A stretch of 64,000 nucleotides of DNA from CAWINY01 sp963837635 (GTDB lineage Bacteria; Acidobacteriota; Terriglobia; Terriglobales; Acidobacteriaceae). The notes below the pieces were generated by a model, which made no database searches, was not told where the DNA came from, and saw only the letters and a program-made list of their open reading frames with translations. How positions within the stretch are numbered: the stretch's first letter is position 1; each line of letters begins with the position of its first letter. The stretch spans positions 744,001 through 808,000 of the forward strand of contig CAWINY010000007.1 of the NCBI GenBank assembly GCA_963837635.1, written 5' to 3'. Both the position numbers and the translations under genes were made by a program. Of the stretch, positions 1 through 8,839 are shown in pieces.

Positions 1-450
1 GTCGCCGCGCAGTTCATATTTGCCGGGATGCGCCACGTTGCCGGCCGCGATGAAGTAGGGCTTCTCGAAATCCTTCAGCACGATCGAAAGGGCCGGATCG
101 TTCAGGACCTTCGAATACGCCATCTTGATCGTCGATGTCAGCTGCGGAACTGTCTGGCCTGACACCTGCACGTCCCCGATCTCCCGTAGCGTCACGAACC
201 CATCAGGCTGAACCGACACGGTCTGATTGAACTCGGGGCTGAACTCGAAAGAGACTTCAAAGATATCGCCAGCACGCAACTCATAGCGGGGATAGCGCTC
301 CGCGAAGGAGTGCTCCACGGTGGCGCCCCCCGCCACCGCGACTGGCTCCGCCGGTTGAAGCGGCGGCGCCTGCGGGTGATTCTCCGCCGCCCCGAACAGA
401 ACAGCGGTAATCACAACCATGACCAGCTTCGGAATCATCGTGCGGTGCAT
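1..450 (-). CDS. Wza-type polysaccharide export protein (partial, C-terminus outside window)
   Basis: Outer-membrane/periplasmic exporter of an extracellular polysaccharide. The 150 visible residues begin with a hydrophobic leader (MHRTMIPKLVMVVITAVLFG), then a Pro-rich linker and the poly_export domain: YELRAGDIFEVSFEF, VQPDGFVTLREIG, a segment ending YSKVLNDPALSIVL, and the start of the next domain (FIAAGNVAHPGKYELRG), where SLBB repeats follow in this family. The ATG at 450 is preceded by AGGAG six bases upstream. It is the last visible gene of the minus-strand polysaccharide locus, which fits its role in export. Family call is firm; the length and number of SLBB repeats cannot be seen. 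Confidence 0.85.
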   Translation of the reverse strand, partial: MHRTMIPKLVMVVITAVLFGAAENHPQAPPLQPAEPVAVAGGATVEHSFAERYPRYELRAGDIFEVSFEFSPEFNQTVSVQPDGFVTLREIGDVQVSGQTVPQLTSTIKMAYSKVLNDPALSIVLKDFEKPYFIAAGNVAHPGKYELRGD

Positions 451-577
451 TGTCTACTCCTGAATCGGGTTGAGAACCTTCAGCTTGCAGTGAAGTTTCG
501 TAATCGTTATTTGTTTCCACCCCAGCTCGTGTGTTGTCCCGCAAATTCTTGCAATCACTTCACGCGGGGACGACACG

Positions 578-1402
578 CTAGGCGGCCAGGTCGCGAGTGT
601 TTGCCTCACCGACTGCTTCGGACGGCACTGGTTCCAAGTCCGGGCGGGGAAGGGCGTGGCTCGCTCGATAAAGGCGCCACAACTGGCCCAGGTAGGCGAA
701 AATTACCCGGCTGGAGAGCTTCGATTTGCCGGCTGCGCGCAGGCGAAAGGTATAAGGAATTTCGCGGACGCGAGACGGCTTCAAGCGGGCCGCGACCTCC
801 AACAGGATCTTGAATCCGTTGGGGTTGAGTACCTGCCGCACCCGCAAGAAATCCTCGCGCCGCAACAGGAAGTACCCCGACATGGGATCGCGCAGCTTAA
901 CTCCGAGCAGCCATTCGGCCATTTTGGTGGCCGACCAGGAGGTAAAACGCCGCCGCCAATTCCAATTGGCGGTGCCTCCCCCGGCCACGTATCGGCTGCC
1001 CACCACCAGATCGGCGCCCTCTTCCAGGGTTTGCAGCATTTTCGGCAGGATCGCGGGGTCATGCTGCAGGTCGGCATCGATGCAGGCCACCGCCTTGCCC
1101 TGCGCCAAGCTAAAACCGTCCACGACCGCCCGCGCCAACCCGCGATCTCGGGTCCGGCGCAGCACGCGCACCCGCGGATCCCCCTTGCTAATTTCTTCCG
1201 CTCGCGCCCAGGTCCGGTCCGGGGAGTTGTCGTCGCAGATGACAATCTCGTAGCGGATCCCGCGCAGCACGCTTTGCAACTCCATGATCAGCGGCACAAC
1301 GTTTTCTGATTCGTTATAGGTAGGCGCAATGACGCTTAATTGCACCAGCTCCAGGTGCGGCGATACTAACTGCTGTGGGGGGGCGATTGCATCGGTAGCC
1401 AT
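578..1402 (-). CDS. Family 2 glycosyltransferase, dolichol-phosphate mannose synthase-like
   Basis: Predicted to transfer a sugar from a nucleotide donor to a polyprenyl phosphate or to a growing glycan at the cytoplasmic face. The 274-residue GT-A fold shows the nucleotide-binding start SVIAPTYNESENV, the DDNSPD motif, the metal-binding DADLQHDP, GSRYVAGG and the family signature DPMSGYFLLRR. It lacks the C-terminal membrane domain present in some DPM1-like bacterial proteins, so it is the soluble type. Start chosen at the ATG at 1402 because AGGA lies about seven bases upstream; an in-frame ATG 27 bases earlier has weaker support. It sits between the exporter and an epimerase in the polysaccharide operon. 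Confidence 0.85.
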   Translation of the reverse strand: MATDAIAPPQQLVSPHLELVQLSVIAPTYNESENVVPLIMELQSVLRGIRYEIVICDDNSPDRTWARAEEISKGDPRVRVLRRTRDRGLARAVVDGFSLAQGKAVACIDADLQHDPAILPKMLQTLEEGADLVVGSRYVAGGGTANWNWRRRFTSWSATKMAEWLLGVKLRDPMSGYFLLRREDFLRVRQVLNPNGFKILLEVAARLKPSRVREIPYTFRLRAAGKSKLSSRVIFAYLGQLWRLYRASHALPRPDLEPVPSEAVGEANTRDLAA

Positions 1403-1521
1403 AGCTAATTCCTGCCCGTCAAGCGGCACCCGTCATTGTTGGGTGATCGAACTCGCTGAGTTATCGAGATGGTCTGAGCTAATTGAAGATCGGAATCGTC
1501 CGCAAGTTTGAGTCCGCGGCT

Positions 1522-2595
1522 TTATAGCCATCCGTGCTGGCGATACCACTGGACGGTGGCGGCCACTCCCGCCGGCAGCTCGTGCGTCGGGGTGTATCCC
1601 AACTCCTGGTGCGCCTTCTGCCAGGAAAACACGCGATCGCCGCTGAAGAAATCCACGCCAGTGCGGCTCAGTGGAGGCGTTTTCCCCAGCAGCCGGGCCG
1701 CTATTTCCAGGCAGGCCGCGCCTGCCGTGGCGCTCCAAGCGGGAACATTCAGCCATGGAGGGCGGACCCCCAATGCGCTGGCGATGGTTTCTCCCAGCTC
1801 CCGAAAGGTCACGGGGCGAGGACCGGTAATGTGGTAAACCTCGCCCATGCGCCCGGCTTCGAGGCATGCCACAAGACCATCCACCACGTCGTCAATGTAG
1901 GTGGGATGGCACAGATGCCGGCCGCCGCCGATATAGAAAAACTTGCCGTCGCGCACCGCCTGGAAAAGCTTTAATACATGGTGATCGCCGGGCCCGTAGA
2001 TGAATCCCGGCCGCGCAATCATCACCGACAATCCGCGCGCCGAAGACTCCAGCGCGATTCGCTCGGCCGCCGCTTTGCTGCGCTCGTAAGGATTGTTCGG
2101 CGCGTAGGGCAGGTTCTCCGCGGCGGCTTCCCGCGCGGTCGTGCCCAGAACACCGGGGGTGCTCACATGCAGCACCCTAACCTTGCTTCCCACGGGCAAC
2201 GCGGCCAGGAGTTTTCGCGTGCCTTCGACATTGATCCGGTTGTAAACCGCCTCCGGCACGCCGGCCTGTCCCAACCGTCCGGCGGCATGGATGATCCAAC
2301 TGGCGCTGCTCAACACAGCGCGCAGGTCCCCATTACATGTCGTCAGATCGCCTTCGTGCCAGTGGATCGGCAAGTCCTGAAGCGGGCGGCGATCCGCCGT
2401 GGGCCGCGCCAGAGCGTGAACGTCGAAACCACGCTGCGCAAGCGACCGCGCTAAAGCTCCCCCGACAAACCCAGTCGCCCCGGTGATCAACACACGTGTG
2501 CCTTCGGGTCGGTGGCGAAAAGTAGCGTCCTTAGAATGCTCCTCGCCTCGAACTTCGGTGGTTGCAGTACGAGTTTCAGCTAAATCCGGCATCAT
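1522..2595 (-). CDS. NAD-dependent epimerase/dehydratase (extended SDR)
   Basis: Sugar-nucleotide or hydroxysteroid-type oxidoreductase of the extended short-chain dehydrogenase superfamily. The Rossmann start VLITGATGFVGGALA (TGxxGxxG) lies near residue 35 after a charged leader; DLTT follows the third strand, and the catalytic YERSK (YxxxK) is near residue 165 with HVSTPGVLG providing the upstream Ser/Thr. Overall layout (357 aa, 'HYTGPRPVTFRELGE'-type C-terminal segment reading HITGPRPVTFRELGE) resembles 3-beta-hydroxysteroid dehydrogenase/dihydroflavonol reductase-like members. No clear Shine-Dalgarno precedes the ATG, so the start is uncertain. Substrate cannot be read from sequence; the operon suggests a sugar nucleotide. 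Confidence 0.8.
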   Translation of the reverse strand: MMPDLAETRTATTEVRGEEHSKDATFRHRPEGTRVLITGATGFVGGALARSLAQRGFDVHALARPTADRRPLQDLPIHWHEGDLTTCNGDLRAVLSSASWIIHAAGRLGQAGVPEAVYNRINVEGTRKLLAALPVGSKVRVLHVSTPGVLGTTAREAAAENLPYAPNNPYERSKAAAERIALESSARGLSVMIARPGFIYGPGDHHVLKLFQAVRDGKFFYIGGGRHLCHPTYIDDVVDGLVACLEAGRMGEVYHITGPRPVTFRELGETIASALGVRPPWLNVPAWSATAGAACLEIAARLLGKTPPLSRTGVDFFSGDRVFSWQKAHQELGYTPTHELPAGVAATVQWYRQHGWL

Positions 2596-2660
2596 CGCGG
2601 ACAGGAATTGCAGGTGTTTCTAGTTTCGTGTCGAGTTGAGGTTGAGAGCTTGTGCAAGGG

Positions 2661-4346
2661 CTACTGGATTTTGCGGTACACTCTCAGCTCGCCCGAGAGA
2701 ACAAACTCCCTTTCGCGGTCATGCGTGGTGTAAACCACCTGATAGGATCGCTGTACCAAATAGTGGAATTCGCGATAAAAACGGTCCGTAGCGGCTGCTT
2801 TCGCAGGGTCGGCGGTGGCGTCCACAATAAAGGTCGGTGGAGATGTTTCCAGATCCTGCAGGATTTCTTGTCCGAACTGGTCATGCGATTGTTGGAAGAA
2901 CTTTAGGGGCTCTGCCGAGATCGGCCGCGTGGGGGCCCGCATGCCGGTTTTGAAGTAGAGTAGGGGAAGATAGTTCCACATGAACAGCGTGTCCCCGGGA
3001 TGCCGGACCCGATTCAGATATCCGGCAACATCATCTAATTCATTGGTCAGCCCCTGGATGGGGGCGTTGATCATATCTTGCTGCTCCCCGCCTTGGTCCA
3101 AATGGAAAAAGTTACGAAGGCGAAGTGCGTCCCGGGATTGCGATAAGAGCAACGGGCCAATGACAAATGCGAACAGTAGATTTCTGGTTGCGACTGGGGA
3201 CGCTCCAACGAGACCAATTTCAGAGATGAACCATGCTGCAACGCCTGCCGCAACGGAGAGGCTGGGCACGGTGCACAAATAATAGTGTCCGAAGTTGAAT
3301 CCCCCGCCTAAAGCGCCCGCCAGATCGAAAATGACCCAGAGAGTCACCAACGGCCAGTAGTAACGAAATGGAGCGCATTCCGTTGCCTCAGGACGCTCGC
3401 CTGTCTCGAGAGGGCGTGACCGGAACACTACGAACCACACCAACCCGGCCAAGGCACAAACGACGATACTGCCCATTGGTAGCAACCGTGATGCAATGAC
3501 CAAAGGCTCAGAGAGCAAATGCATCTGACTAGCCGCCCCGTACTTGAGGGGATAGATGAGCGCCGCGTTCAACATCTCGCGCAGGGCGTCGTGTTTCCAG
3601 AAGTAGATACAAAATGGCACCCATGCGAAGACAATCCCGGCAGCCCCCAATACCAGGGCGCGACACGCGATTCGCAACCGGAGTTGCCGCGACGCAACAA
3701 GGAACAACAAAAATGCAGCTTGCGCCAGCGCGGGCGCCAGTCCGACCGGCTTGAACAGCGATGCCACACCGGCAAAAACTCCGGCCAGAAACATCCCTCC
3801 AGGCGGAAATAGTCGTTCCGCCCTGGTGAACCAGTACATACTTAGCGTGGCCGGCCATAGCAAATAGATCTCGGTAAAGTTCCCCAGTCCGTTCAACTCT
3901 TCCAGGTTGCAGGCGACGCAGGCGCACGCCGCGGCAAAGATGGCGATCGCCCGAGGTGCTCCCCATTGCCGCACCAGGAAGTAGACCGTGACAATACATC
4001 CCAGGATGACCACGCCCTCCATCACAGCGAGGGCGGTGAAACTGTTGGGAAACGCGGAAAAAACCAGTGCGTCGATTGCATAAATGCCGGGCGGCTTGTT
4101 GTCCCAGATATGGAGATACGGTATTCGCCCGTGGAGCCACTGAGATCCCATGTATGCGAAGAGATAACCATCTCTCTCCGGGATTATCGCCGTGAAGCTC
4201 CGCCCGATAGCGGTCGAAATGCTAGCCGCGAACAGGAGGAGCGGCCAGGAAAAGATCCAGCCACGAGTACCTGCGGTCATAGTTGCCGCCGGTTGTTCCT
4301 GTAGCTGCTCGTCGGTGGCAAGCGGCATTGCTTGAGTGTCTCTCAT
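2661..4346 (-). CDS. Multipass membrane glycosyltransferase, GT39/ArnT-like
   Basis: Probable polyprenyl-phosphate-sugar-dependent glycosyltransferase of the GT-C type. About 561 residues with roughly ten hydrophobic segments. The first periplasmic loop carries the acidic ERDGYLFAYMGSQWL and the signature YLHIWDNKPPGIYAI, matching the 'D-x-PP' loop of ArnT/PMT-family proteins; a soluble periplasmic tail follows from about residue 440. The reading frame extends further upstream to 4580, but that extension overlaps the flippase gene and reads as low-complexity Arg/Pro sequence, so the ATG at 4346 (or 4328) is preferred. Lies in the polysaccharide locus downstream of the flippase. Sugar and acceptor unknown. 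Confidence 0.7.
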   Translation of the reverse strand: MRDTQAMPLATDEQLQEQPAATMTAGTRGWIFSWPLLLFAASISTAIGRSFTAIIPERDGYLFAYMGSQWLHGRIPYLHIWDNKPPGIYAIDALVFSAFPNSFTALAVMEGVVILGCIVTVYFLVRQWGAPRAIAIFAAACACVACNLEELNGLGNFTEIYLLWPATLSMYWFTRAERLFPPGGMFLAGVFAGVASLFKPVGLAPALAQAAFLLFLVASRQLRLRIACRALVLGAAGIVFAWVPFCIYFWKHDALREMLNAALIYPLKYGAASQMHLLSEPLVIASRLLPMGSIVVCALAGLVWFVVFRSRPLETGERPEATECAPFRYYWPLVTLWVIFDLAGALGGGFNFGHYYLCTVPSLSVAAGVAAWFISEIGLVGASPVATRNLLFAFVIGPLLLSQSRDALRLRNFFHLDQGGEQQDMINAPIQGLTNELDDVAGYLNRVRHPGDTLFMWNYLPLLYFKTGMRAPTRPISAEPLKFFQQSHDQFGQEILQDLETSPPTFIVDATADPAKAAATDRFYREFHYLVQRSYQVVYTTHDREREFVLSGELRVYRKIQ

Positions 4347-4424
4347 GGAATAGGTTGGGGTCAGATCGTGCACGAAACACAAGTTGCTTCCACTCGTCGG
4401 ATCGCATAAAGCGCGCGCTGGGGT

Positions 4425-4457
4425 CCCCGGCAAGCGCCGGTGTTGCGCTTGCTGGGG
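4425..4457. repeat. Intergenic hairpin repeat, family CCCCGGCAAGCG / CGCTTGCTGGGG
   Basis: Perfect-to-near-perfect 12-base arms CCCCGGCAAGCG and CGCTTGCTGGGG separated by nine bases in the gap between the flippase and the GT39-like gene. The same arms recur at 40120-40146, so this is a dispersed palindromic family rather than a private terminator. No T-tract follows on either strand. Confidence 0.7.
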
Positions 4458-4506
4458 TAGGCGATCCGTCTCGCTCAGCATGACAACGAAAAATACGGGG
4501 ACAGTC

Positions 4507-5802
4507 CTAGCTTCCGGTTGGAGCAACCCCCGCTTGTACCGGCTCCAGCGCGGGAGTGGGCGCCGCCGACCGCGTCGCAACTAGGCCGGCAACATTGCCA
4601 AGCAGACCCATCGCGACCATGACCATGGTCATGTGGACCAACTCCTCACGGCCAAATATCCACATACCCACCGCCTGGCAAAGGACAAGCCCACAGAGCG
4701 CATACACGAACGCCGGCCGTTCGAGTGAGAGGGCGTAGTTGAGCCAGATATTCAAGCCCGCATAAAGAGTCGCAGCCAGACTGGCAAGCCCCAGCACCAG
4801 GCCCGGATCGCCATAGGCGCTGGTGAAGACCGAACTCACCAGCAGGCGCGGGAACGCGAAGTACAGGGCGGTGAGTCCCAGACCGGGCGTCAGCGCGGCG
4901 GCCAGCGCCATCCACAAGATCGGCCGGGGATCGCGCCCGGTCGCCTGCCGCTGCGCAACCTTGGGAAACAGCACGATGCCAATCGCCCAGGGAAGGAACA
5001 GGCTGATCTTGGCTAACGTGACCACGGGACCGTAATTGCCGGCAACTTCCGGACTGAAACAGCGCTTCACGAAGAGGGCGTCCAAATTGCTCAAGAGCCC
5101 AAATGCCGCCAGCCCGATTAAAGTGTTAGCCGAATAGCGCCAGCTTACACGGCGCTCGAAAGCCGCAGCGTGACTGCGAAAGAGCGGACGCAGCCACAAG
5201 AGCGCCAGCCCCAGGCCGACCGCGCAGGACAGCGGCTGAGCCAGAATGGCGCCGGTCGCCCGGCCGCCCAGCCAAATCAGAACGGCGGCGAAGGCCATTC
5301 GCAACAACGCCTGAACGACCTGGACGACTCCCAGTCCGGTGAACACCAGGGCCCCTTGGAGGGCACCGTACGTAGTCTCACGCAGAAACAGCATGAGCAC
5401 CATCAGGCTGGAGGCCCACACCGGCCACCCGCTCGGCAGCCGCAGCGTATGCGCAAGCAGCGGAGCGGAAAGAGCCATCAGGGCCGTCCCGATCAGCCCC
5501 CATTGCCACGACCACCGCCAGGCGCGCCGCACAAAAACTCCGGCCAGCCCGGCGGAATCCGGTCGCGCCCCCAGTTCCGCGGTGTAGAACGCCACCACCA
5601 TGCGAATCGCGATGGCCAGCAGCATCAATACCTGGAGAATGGCGGTTACGGAAATGAAAATCCCGTACTGCACCGGTTCCAGCCAACGGCCCGCTAGTAC
5701 GTTTACCGCATAGTCCAGGCCGCCGGCCAAAACCATCGCCAAGCCCATGATCACGCCATGCTTGGCTCCCACCGACCGCAACAAGGCATACAGGCGCTTC
5801 AT
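4507..5802 (-). CDS. Polysaccharide flippase, Wzx/MATE-like (oligosaccharide flippase family)
   Basis: Likely moves lipid-linked oligosaccharide units across the inner membrane before polymerisation or attachment. The 431-residue protein is almost entirely hydrophobic with about 12 predicted membrane helices, beginning with a short basic stretch (MKRLYALLRSVGAKHG) and helix GVIMGLAMVLAGGLDYAVNV, the usual layout of the MOP exporter superfamily. The ATG at 5802 has AGGG six bases upstream; the upstream extension of the frame (to 6063) overlaps the neighbouring epimerase antisense-wise and is not protein-like. Its position among glycosyltransferases supports the assignment. The presence of a flippase and a Wza-type exporter implies a Wzx/Wzy-type route. 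Confidence 0.8.
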   Translation of the reverse strand: MKRLYALLRSVGAKHGVIMGLAMVLAGGLDYAVNVLAGRWLEPVQYGIFISVTAILQVLMLLAIAIRMVVAFYTAELGARPDSAGLAGVFVRRAWRWSWQWGLIGTALMALSAPLLAHTLRLPSGWPVWASSLMVLMLFLRETTYGALQGALVFTGLGVVQVVQALLRMAFAAVLIWLGGRATGAILAQPLSCAVGLGLALLWLRPLFRSHAAAFERRVSWRYSANTLIGLAAFGLLSNLDALFVKRCFSPEVAGNYGPVVTLAKISLFLPWAIGIVLFPKVAQRQATGRDPRPILWMALAAALTPGLGLTALYFAFPRLLVSSVFTSAYGDPGLVLGLASLAATLYAGLNIWLNYALSLERPAFVYALCGLVLCQAVGMWIFGREELVHMTMVMVAMGLLGNVAGLVATRSAAPTPALEPVQAGVAPTGS

Positions 5803-5881
5803 CGAGTTCCCTGGCAGCAGTCCCATGCTCCGGACTGGCTGTTGTTTGCTGATCGCCTCTCCCAGTACTGAAGAGAAGCGA

Positions 5882-6886
5882 CTACTGAGGTGAGTTGGGG
5901 ACACGGATGGCCCCGATCGGGTTCGCGGCGGTCTCAGGATCCTGCAGCGCTTCGCGGACAAACGGTTCCAAAGTCTTCTCCATCGAATAGCGCGAAGCAT
6001 CGATGCCCAGAAGACGGAAGGTTTCAAACGGATCGTACACGGTATCCAGATGCAGCACGCCAAAGATGTCGCCCCAAGTTTTAAAATCTAACGTCGGATT
6101 GGAAGAATGGGGGAAGCATCGCAACAGCGCACTCATGAACGGTGAGGGAATCGGTATCCTCTTCGGTTTGCGCGGCAGGTAGCGGCGAATCATCCCCTCC
6201 AGTTCTTCGCTGGTGATGGTGTAGGGATCGGCCACCACCAGCGCAGACCGATGCGGCACGTTCTGGTGGCCTTCGACCAGGCGGCCAGCCACGTCCGCCA
6301 GGATGTTCAGATGGCACAGATGATGACGGGCTTTTCGAGGATAGAGCCGCAGCATGGTTCCACGGCGTGCCAATTTCACCAGATTGTCGATCAGGCTGGT
6401 GTCGCCCTGCCGCGCCCACAAGATAGTGGGGCGCAGGAAGACCACCTTAAATCCGCGCTGGTCAGCTTCTTTCTCCAGATACTGATCGCACTCATACTTG
6501 GCAATGGCATAGGTGGCGGAAGGATAGGTTGCCGGATTGGGTAGGGCGTCGTTCCCCAGCTTCCGGTCTCTCGACTTGCCCAGCACGTGCGCGCTCGACA
6601 TGTGGATCAAGAGCGCCCCCGGGCGAATCCACCGCACGAATACTGAGGTCGCACCCTGATGGCAACGTTGATAGTCGGCCAGCGTTAGCCCGCGCCGCAC
6701 ACGAAATCCGCTGGTGTTGATGACCACCTCCGCTTTCCTGAGAAGCGGTTCTGCCTGCGTGATATGAGTGTCTCCGTCGCGGCAAGGGCCATAGACAACT
6801 CTCTCGGCATGCAGCGCTGCCGCCAGACCACCGCCCACAAATCCGTCCGCTCCTACGACAGCGATTAAAGGCTTTGTCGACATCAT
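5882..6886 (-). CDS. NAD-dependent epimerase/dehydratase, paralog A
   Basis: Extended SDR of 334 residues. Rossmann motif AVVGADGFVGGGLA near residue 8, then YGPCRDGDTH and VVINTSGFRVRRG; the catalytic region has HMSSAHVLGKSRDRKLG followed by YAIAKYECDQYL (YxxxK). It is a clear paralog of the gene at 7829-8818: both share GADGFVG, YGPC, GFRVR, DYQR, HQGAT, HMSSA/HVSSA, ARHHLCH, VADPYT and YSMEKTLEP. Start set at the first of two adjacent ATGs, with AAGGAG seven to eight bases upstream. Part of the operon with the SDR at 7005-7832. The conserved HHLCH segment is unusual and shared only by these two in the window. Substrate unknown. Confidence 0.8.
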   Translation of the reverse strand: MMSTKPLIAVVGADGFVGGGLAAALHAERVVYGPCRDGDTHITQAEPLLRKAEVVINTSGFRVRRGLTLADYQRCHQGATSVFVRWIRPGALLIHMSSAHVLGKSRDRKLGNDALPNPATYPSATYAIAKYECDQYLEKEADQRGFKVVFLRPTILWARQGDTSLIDNLVKLARRGTMLRLYPRKARHHLCHLNILADVAGRLVEGHQNVPHRSALVVADPYTITSEELEGMIRRYLPRKPKRIPIPSPFMSALLRCFPHSSNPTLDFKTWGDIFGVLHLDTVYDPFETFRLLGIDASRYSMEKTLEPFVREALQDPETAANPIGAIRVPNSPQ

Positions 6887-6902
6887 GTGTATTCTCCTTG
6901 CT

Positions 6903-6987
6903 GGTTCTCCGTTCCACGTTTTCCGTTCTCCGTTTTCCGTTGAATGCACCCGAGTCGCACCCAATGAGGAACGGAAAACGGGGAACG
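6903..6987. repeat. Intergenic 'stutter' inverted repeat (TTTTCCGTT words)
   Basis: The gap between two genes is filled by iterations of the word TTTTCCGTT/TTCTCCGTT (6903-6941) answered by the inverted words AACGGAAAACGGGGAACG (6969-6987). The arms can fold on each other. Other gaps in the window have the same architecture with different words (30.3-30.5, 31.6/32.1 and 36.4-36.6 kb). Confidence 0.7.
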
Positions 6988-7004
6988 CCTGCCGTATGAG
7001 CGGC

Positions 7005-7832
7005 TCACGAATGACTGCTCCCGCCCGCATGCGGTTCTTGTTGCTGGGGTTGAAGGGGCTCTCTGGCGCGTGGTTCCTGAGGTTCGAGCAGCTTTCTAAC
7101 ACGGGCCTGGAGTACAACCCGGTCGTAAAGGCCGGGCCAAATCCGGTCGGACAGATCAATGATCCGCTCCCGCCAGCCGATGACTCGCGCCTTGCGTTGC
7201 CCCTTGAGCAGGACGATGACCGTCTCCGCGGTGGTGGTGGGATCGGCGCCTCCCTCGCAGCGACTGGGTTCCAAGCCATACCATTCCGCCCGGCTGCGGA
7301 ATGGAGTATTCAGCATGCCGGGGAACGCGGATATGAATTCGATGTTTCTGGAGCCATATTCCAGTTGCAGACACTCCAGGAAGCGCGCGGTCGCCGCCTT
7401 GCTTGCCGAGTAGTGCGCTTCGAAGGGCACGCCGTGGCGTGCCACGATCGAAAGAATGGCTAGAAATTTCCCCGCCCGGTGCTGCTTGCTCCAGTGCTCC
7501 GCGGCTGCTTGCGCCGCCGCAGTACACGCCCAGAAGTTCAACTCCAGCGTTTGCCGCGCACGCGCGGCGGGGATCGAAGCGGTCCGGCCAAACACGGCGG
7601 CGCCGGAAACAAAAATGATGGCGTCGATTGCTGCGCCGGTATTCTGTTCTATGGTTCGATACAGAGAAGGCCAATCGACGCTGGTTGCGTCAATCGCGCA
7701 AAAAGTCGCGACCCGTGGGTCGGCCGCAGCCTTCCTGCCGGCCACCACAACCTGGTAGTGCTGATCCAGCAGCGCCGTAACCAGCGCATTGCCAAGACCG
7801 CCACTGCCGCCTACCACCACGATCTGTTTCAT
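7005..7832 (-). CDS. Short-chain dehydrogenase/reductase (classical SDR)
   Basis: NAD(P)-dependent oxidoreductase of about 275 residues. Cofactor motif VVVGGSGGLGNALV at the N-terminus, the FVSGAAVFG strand, then catalytic Ser and YSASK (LSIVARHGVPFEAHYSASK). The ATG at 7832 overlaps the stop of the upstream epimerase in an ATGA quartet, so the two are translationally coupled. The C-terminal part (after about residue 200) has a second hydrophobic/basic segment of the kind used for membrane association, then a Glu/Pro/Gln-rich tail with no fold visible. Sandwiched between two paralogous epimerases; the trio may modify one sugar nucleotide or lipid-linked sugar stepwise, which is inference. Confidence 0.8.
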   Translation of the reverse strand: MKQIVVVGGSGGLGNALVTALLDQHYQVVVAGRKAAADPRVATFCAIDATSVDWPSLYRTIEQNTGAAIDAIIFVSGAAVFGRTASIPAARARQTLELNFWACTAAAQAAAEHWSKQHRAGKFLAILSIVARHGVPFEAHYSASKAATARFLECLQLEYGSRNIEFISAFPGMLNTPFRSRAEWYGLEPSRCEGGADPTTTAETVIVLLKGQRKARVIGWRERIIDLSDRIWPGLYDRVVLQARVRKLLEPQEPRAREPLQPQQQEPHAGGSSHS

Positions 7833-8818
7833 GATTGGAATGCCTGCCGAATCATGGGTTCGAGGGTCTTTTCCATGGAATATTGGGCCGGATCGATACC
7901 AAGGGTACTGAATGTGTCCGAAGAGTCGTAGGCGGTGTCGTAGTTCAGTACTCCGAAGATTTCGCCCCAAGTCTTGAGATCGAACTTCGGGTTGGTGGAG
8001 TGGAAGGTATGCTTCAAAACCGCGCTCAGCAAGCCGACCGGCATGGGCAGCGTCCGGGTCTTGCGCGGCACGTAGCGCTGGATCAGGGTTTCCAATTCGC
8101 GATTGGTCACAGTGTACGGATCCGCAACGATGAACCGGCTCAGGTGAGGCAGTGAGTCGCTCTGTTCGATCACGCGGCGAAATACTTCCACCATCAAGTC
8201 GGCGTGACAGAGGTGATGACGGGCGTTGCGCGGATAGAGCCGGAGAGCGATACCCTTCTTCGCCAACTGGATCATGGTTTCCACCATGCCCGCGCCTCGC
8301 GGCGCATACACCACGGCCGGACACAGAATAACTACGCGGAATCCTTGCTGAGCGGCTGCCGTCTCCACAAACTTGTCAGCTTCCAGCTTGGCCATGGCAT
8401 ACGCCAGAGCGGGAAAGGTCGCCGGATTAGGCGGCATGCTGGCGCTCAGCTTGCGATCTTTGGAGCTGCCCATGATCGAGGCGCTGGAGACGTGCAGCAG
8501 CAACGCCCCCTCGCGGATCCACGGCGTGATCGCGGCCGTTGCTCCCTGGTGCGAGCGTTGATAATCCTGATAGGTGCAGCCGGGGCGTACCCGAAAACCG
8601 CCTGCGTTGATGACGACGTCGGCCTGCTGCAGCACCGCTTGGGCTTGGCTGACATGGACCTCGCCCTCGCCGCAGGGGCCATACATAATGCGTTGCGCTT
8701 GCAGGGCTCCGGCCAAACAGGAACCTACGAAGCCATCCGCGCCCACCACCGCGATCGACTTTTTTGGTCCTAGTTGTGGTAGCTCTTGATCCGTTAGATT
8801 TTGTGCTCTTGCCGCCAT
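7829..8818 (-). CDS. NAD-dependent epimerase/dehydratase, paralog B
   Basis: Extended SDR of 329 residues, paralogous to the gene at 5882-6886. After a 20-residue leader the Rossmann motif AVVGADGFVGSCLA appears, then YGPCGEGEVH, VVINAGGFRVRPG, HVSSASIMGSSKDRKL and YAMAKLEADKF (YxxxK), and the shared ARHHLCH, VADPYTVTN and YSMEKTLEP segments. Its stop codon overlaps the start of the SDR downstream (ATGA). GGAGG lies eleven bases before the ATG. The duplicated pair with an SDR in between suggests internal duplication followed by specialisation. Neither the substrate nor whether both copies are active can be read here, but all catalytic residues are present in both. Confidence 0.8.
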   Translation of the reverse strand: MAARAQNLTDQELPQLGPKKSIAVVGADGFVGSCLAGALQAQRIMYGPCGEGEVHVSQAQAVLQQADVVINAGGFRVRPGCTYQDYQRSHQGATAAITPWIREGALLLHVSSASIMGSSKDRKLSASMPPNPATFPALAYAMAKLEADKFVETAAAQQGFRVVILCPAVVYAPRGAGMVETMIQLAKKGIALRLYPRNARHHLCHADLMVEVFRRVIEQSDSLPHLSRFIVADPYTVTNRELETLIQRYVPRKTRTLPMPVGLLSAVLKHTFHSTNPKFDLKTWGEIFGVLNYDTAYDSSDTFSTLGIDPAQYSMEKTLEPMIRQAFQS

Positions 8819-8839
8819 AAGTGCATTAGCCTCCCTACT

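Noticed and set aside
4347..4580. Possible N-terminal extension of the GT39-like protein
   Set aside because: It overlaps the flippase gene and the hairpin repeat; the extension is Arg/Pro-rich and the membrane protein starts naturally at 4346.
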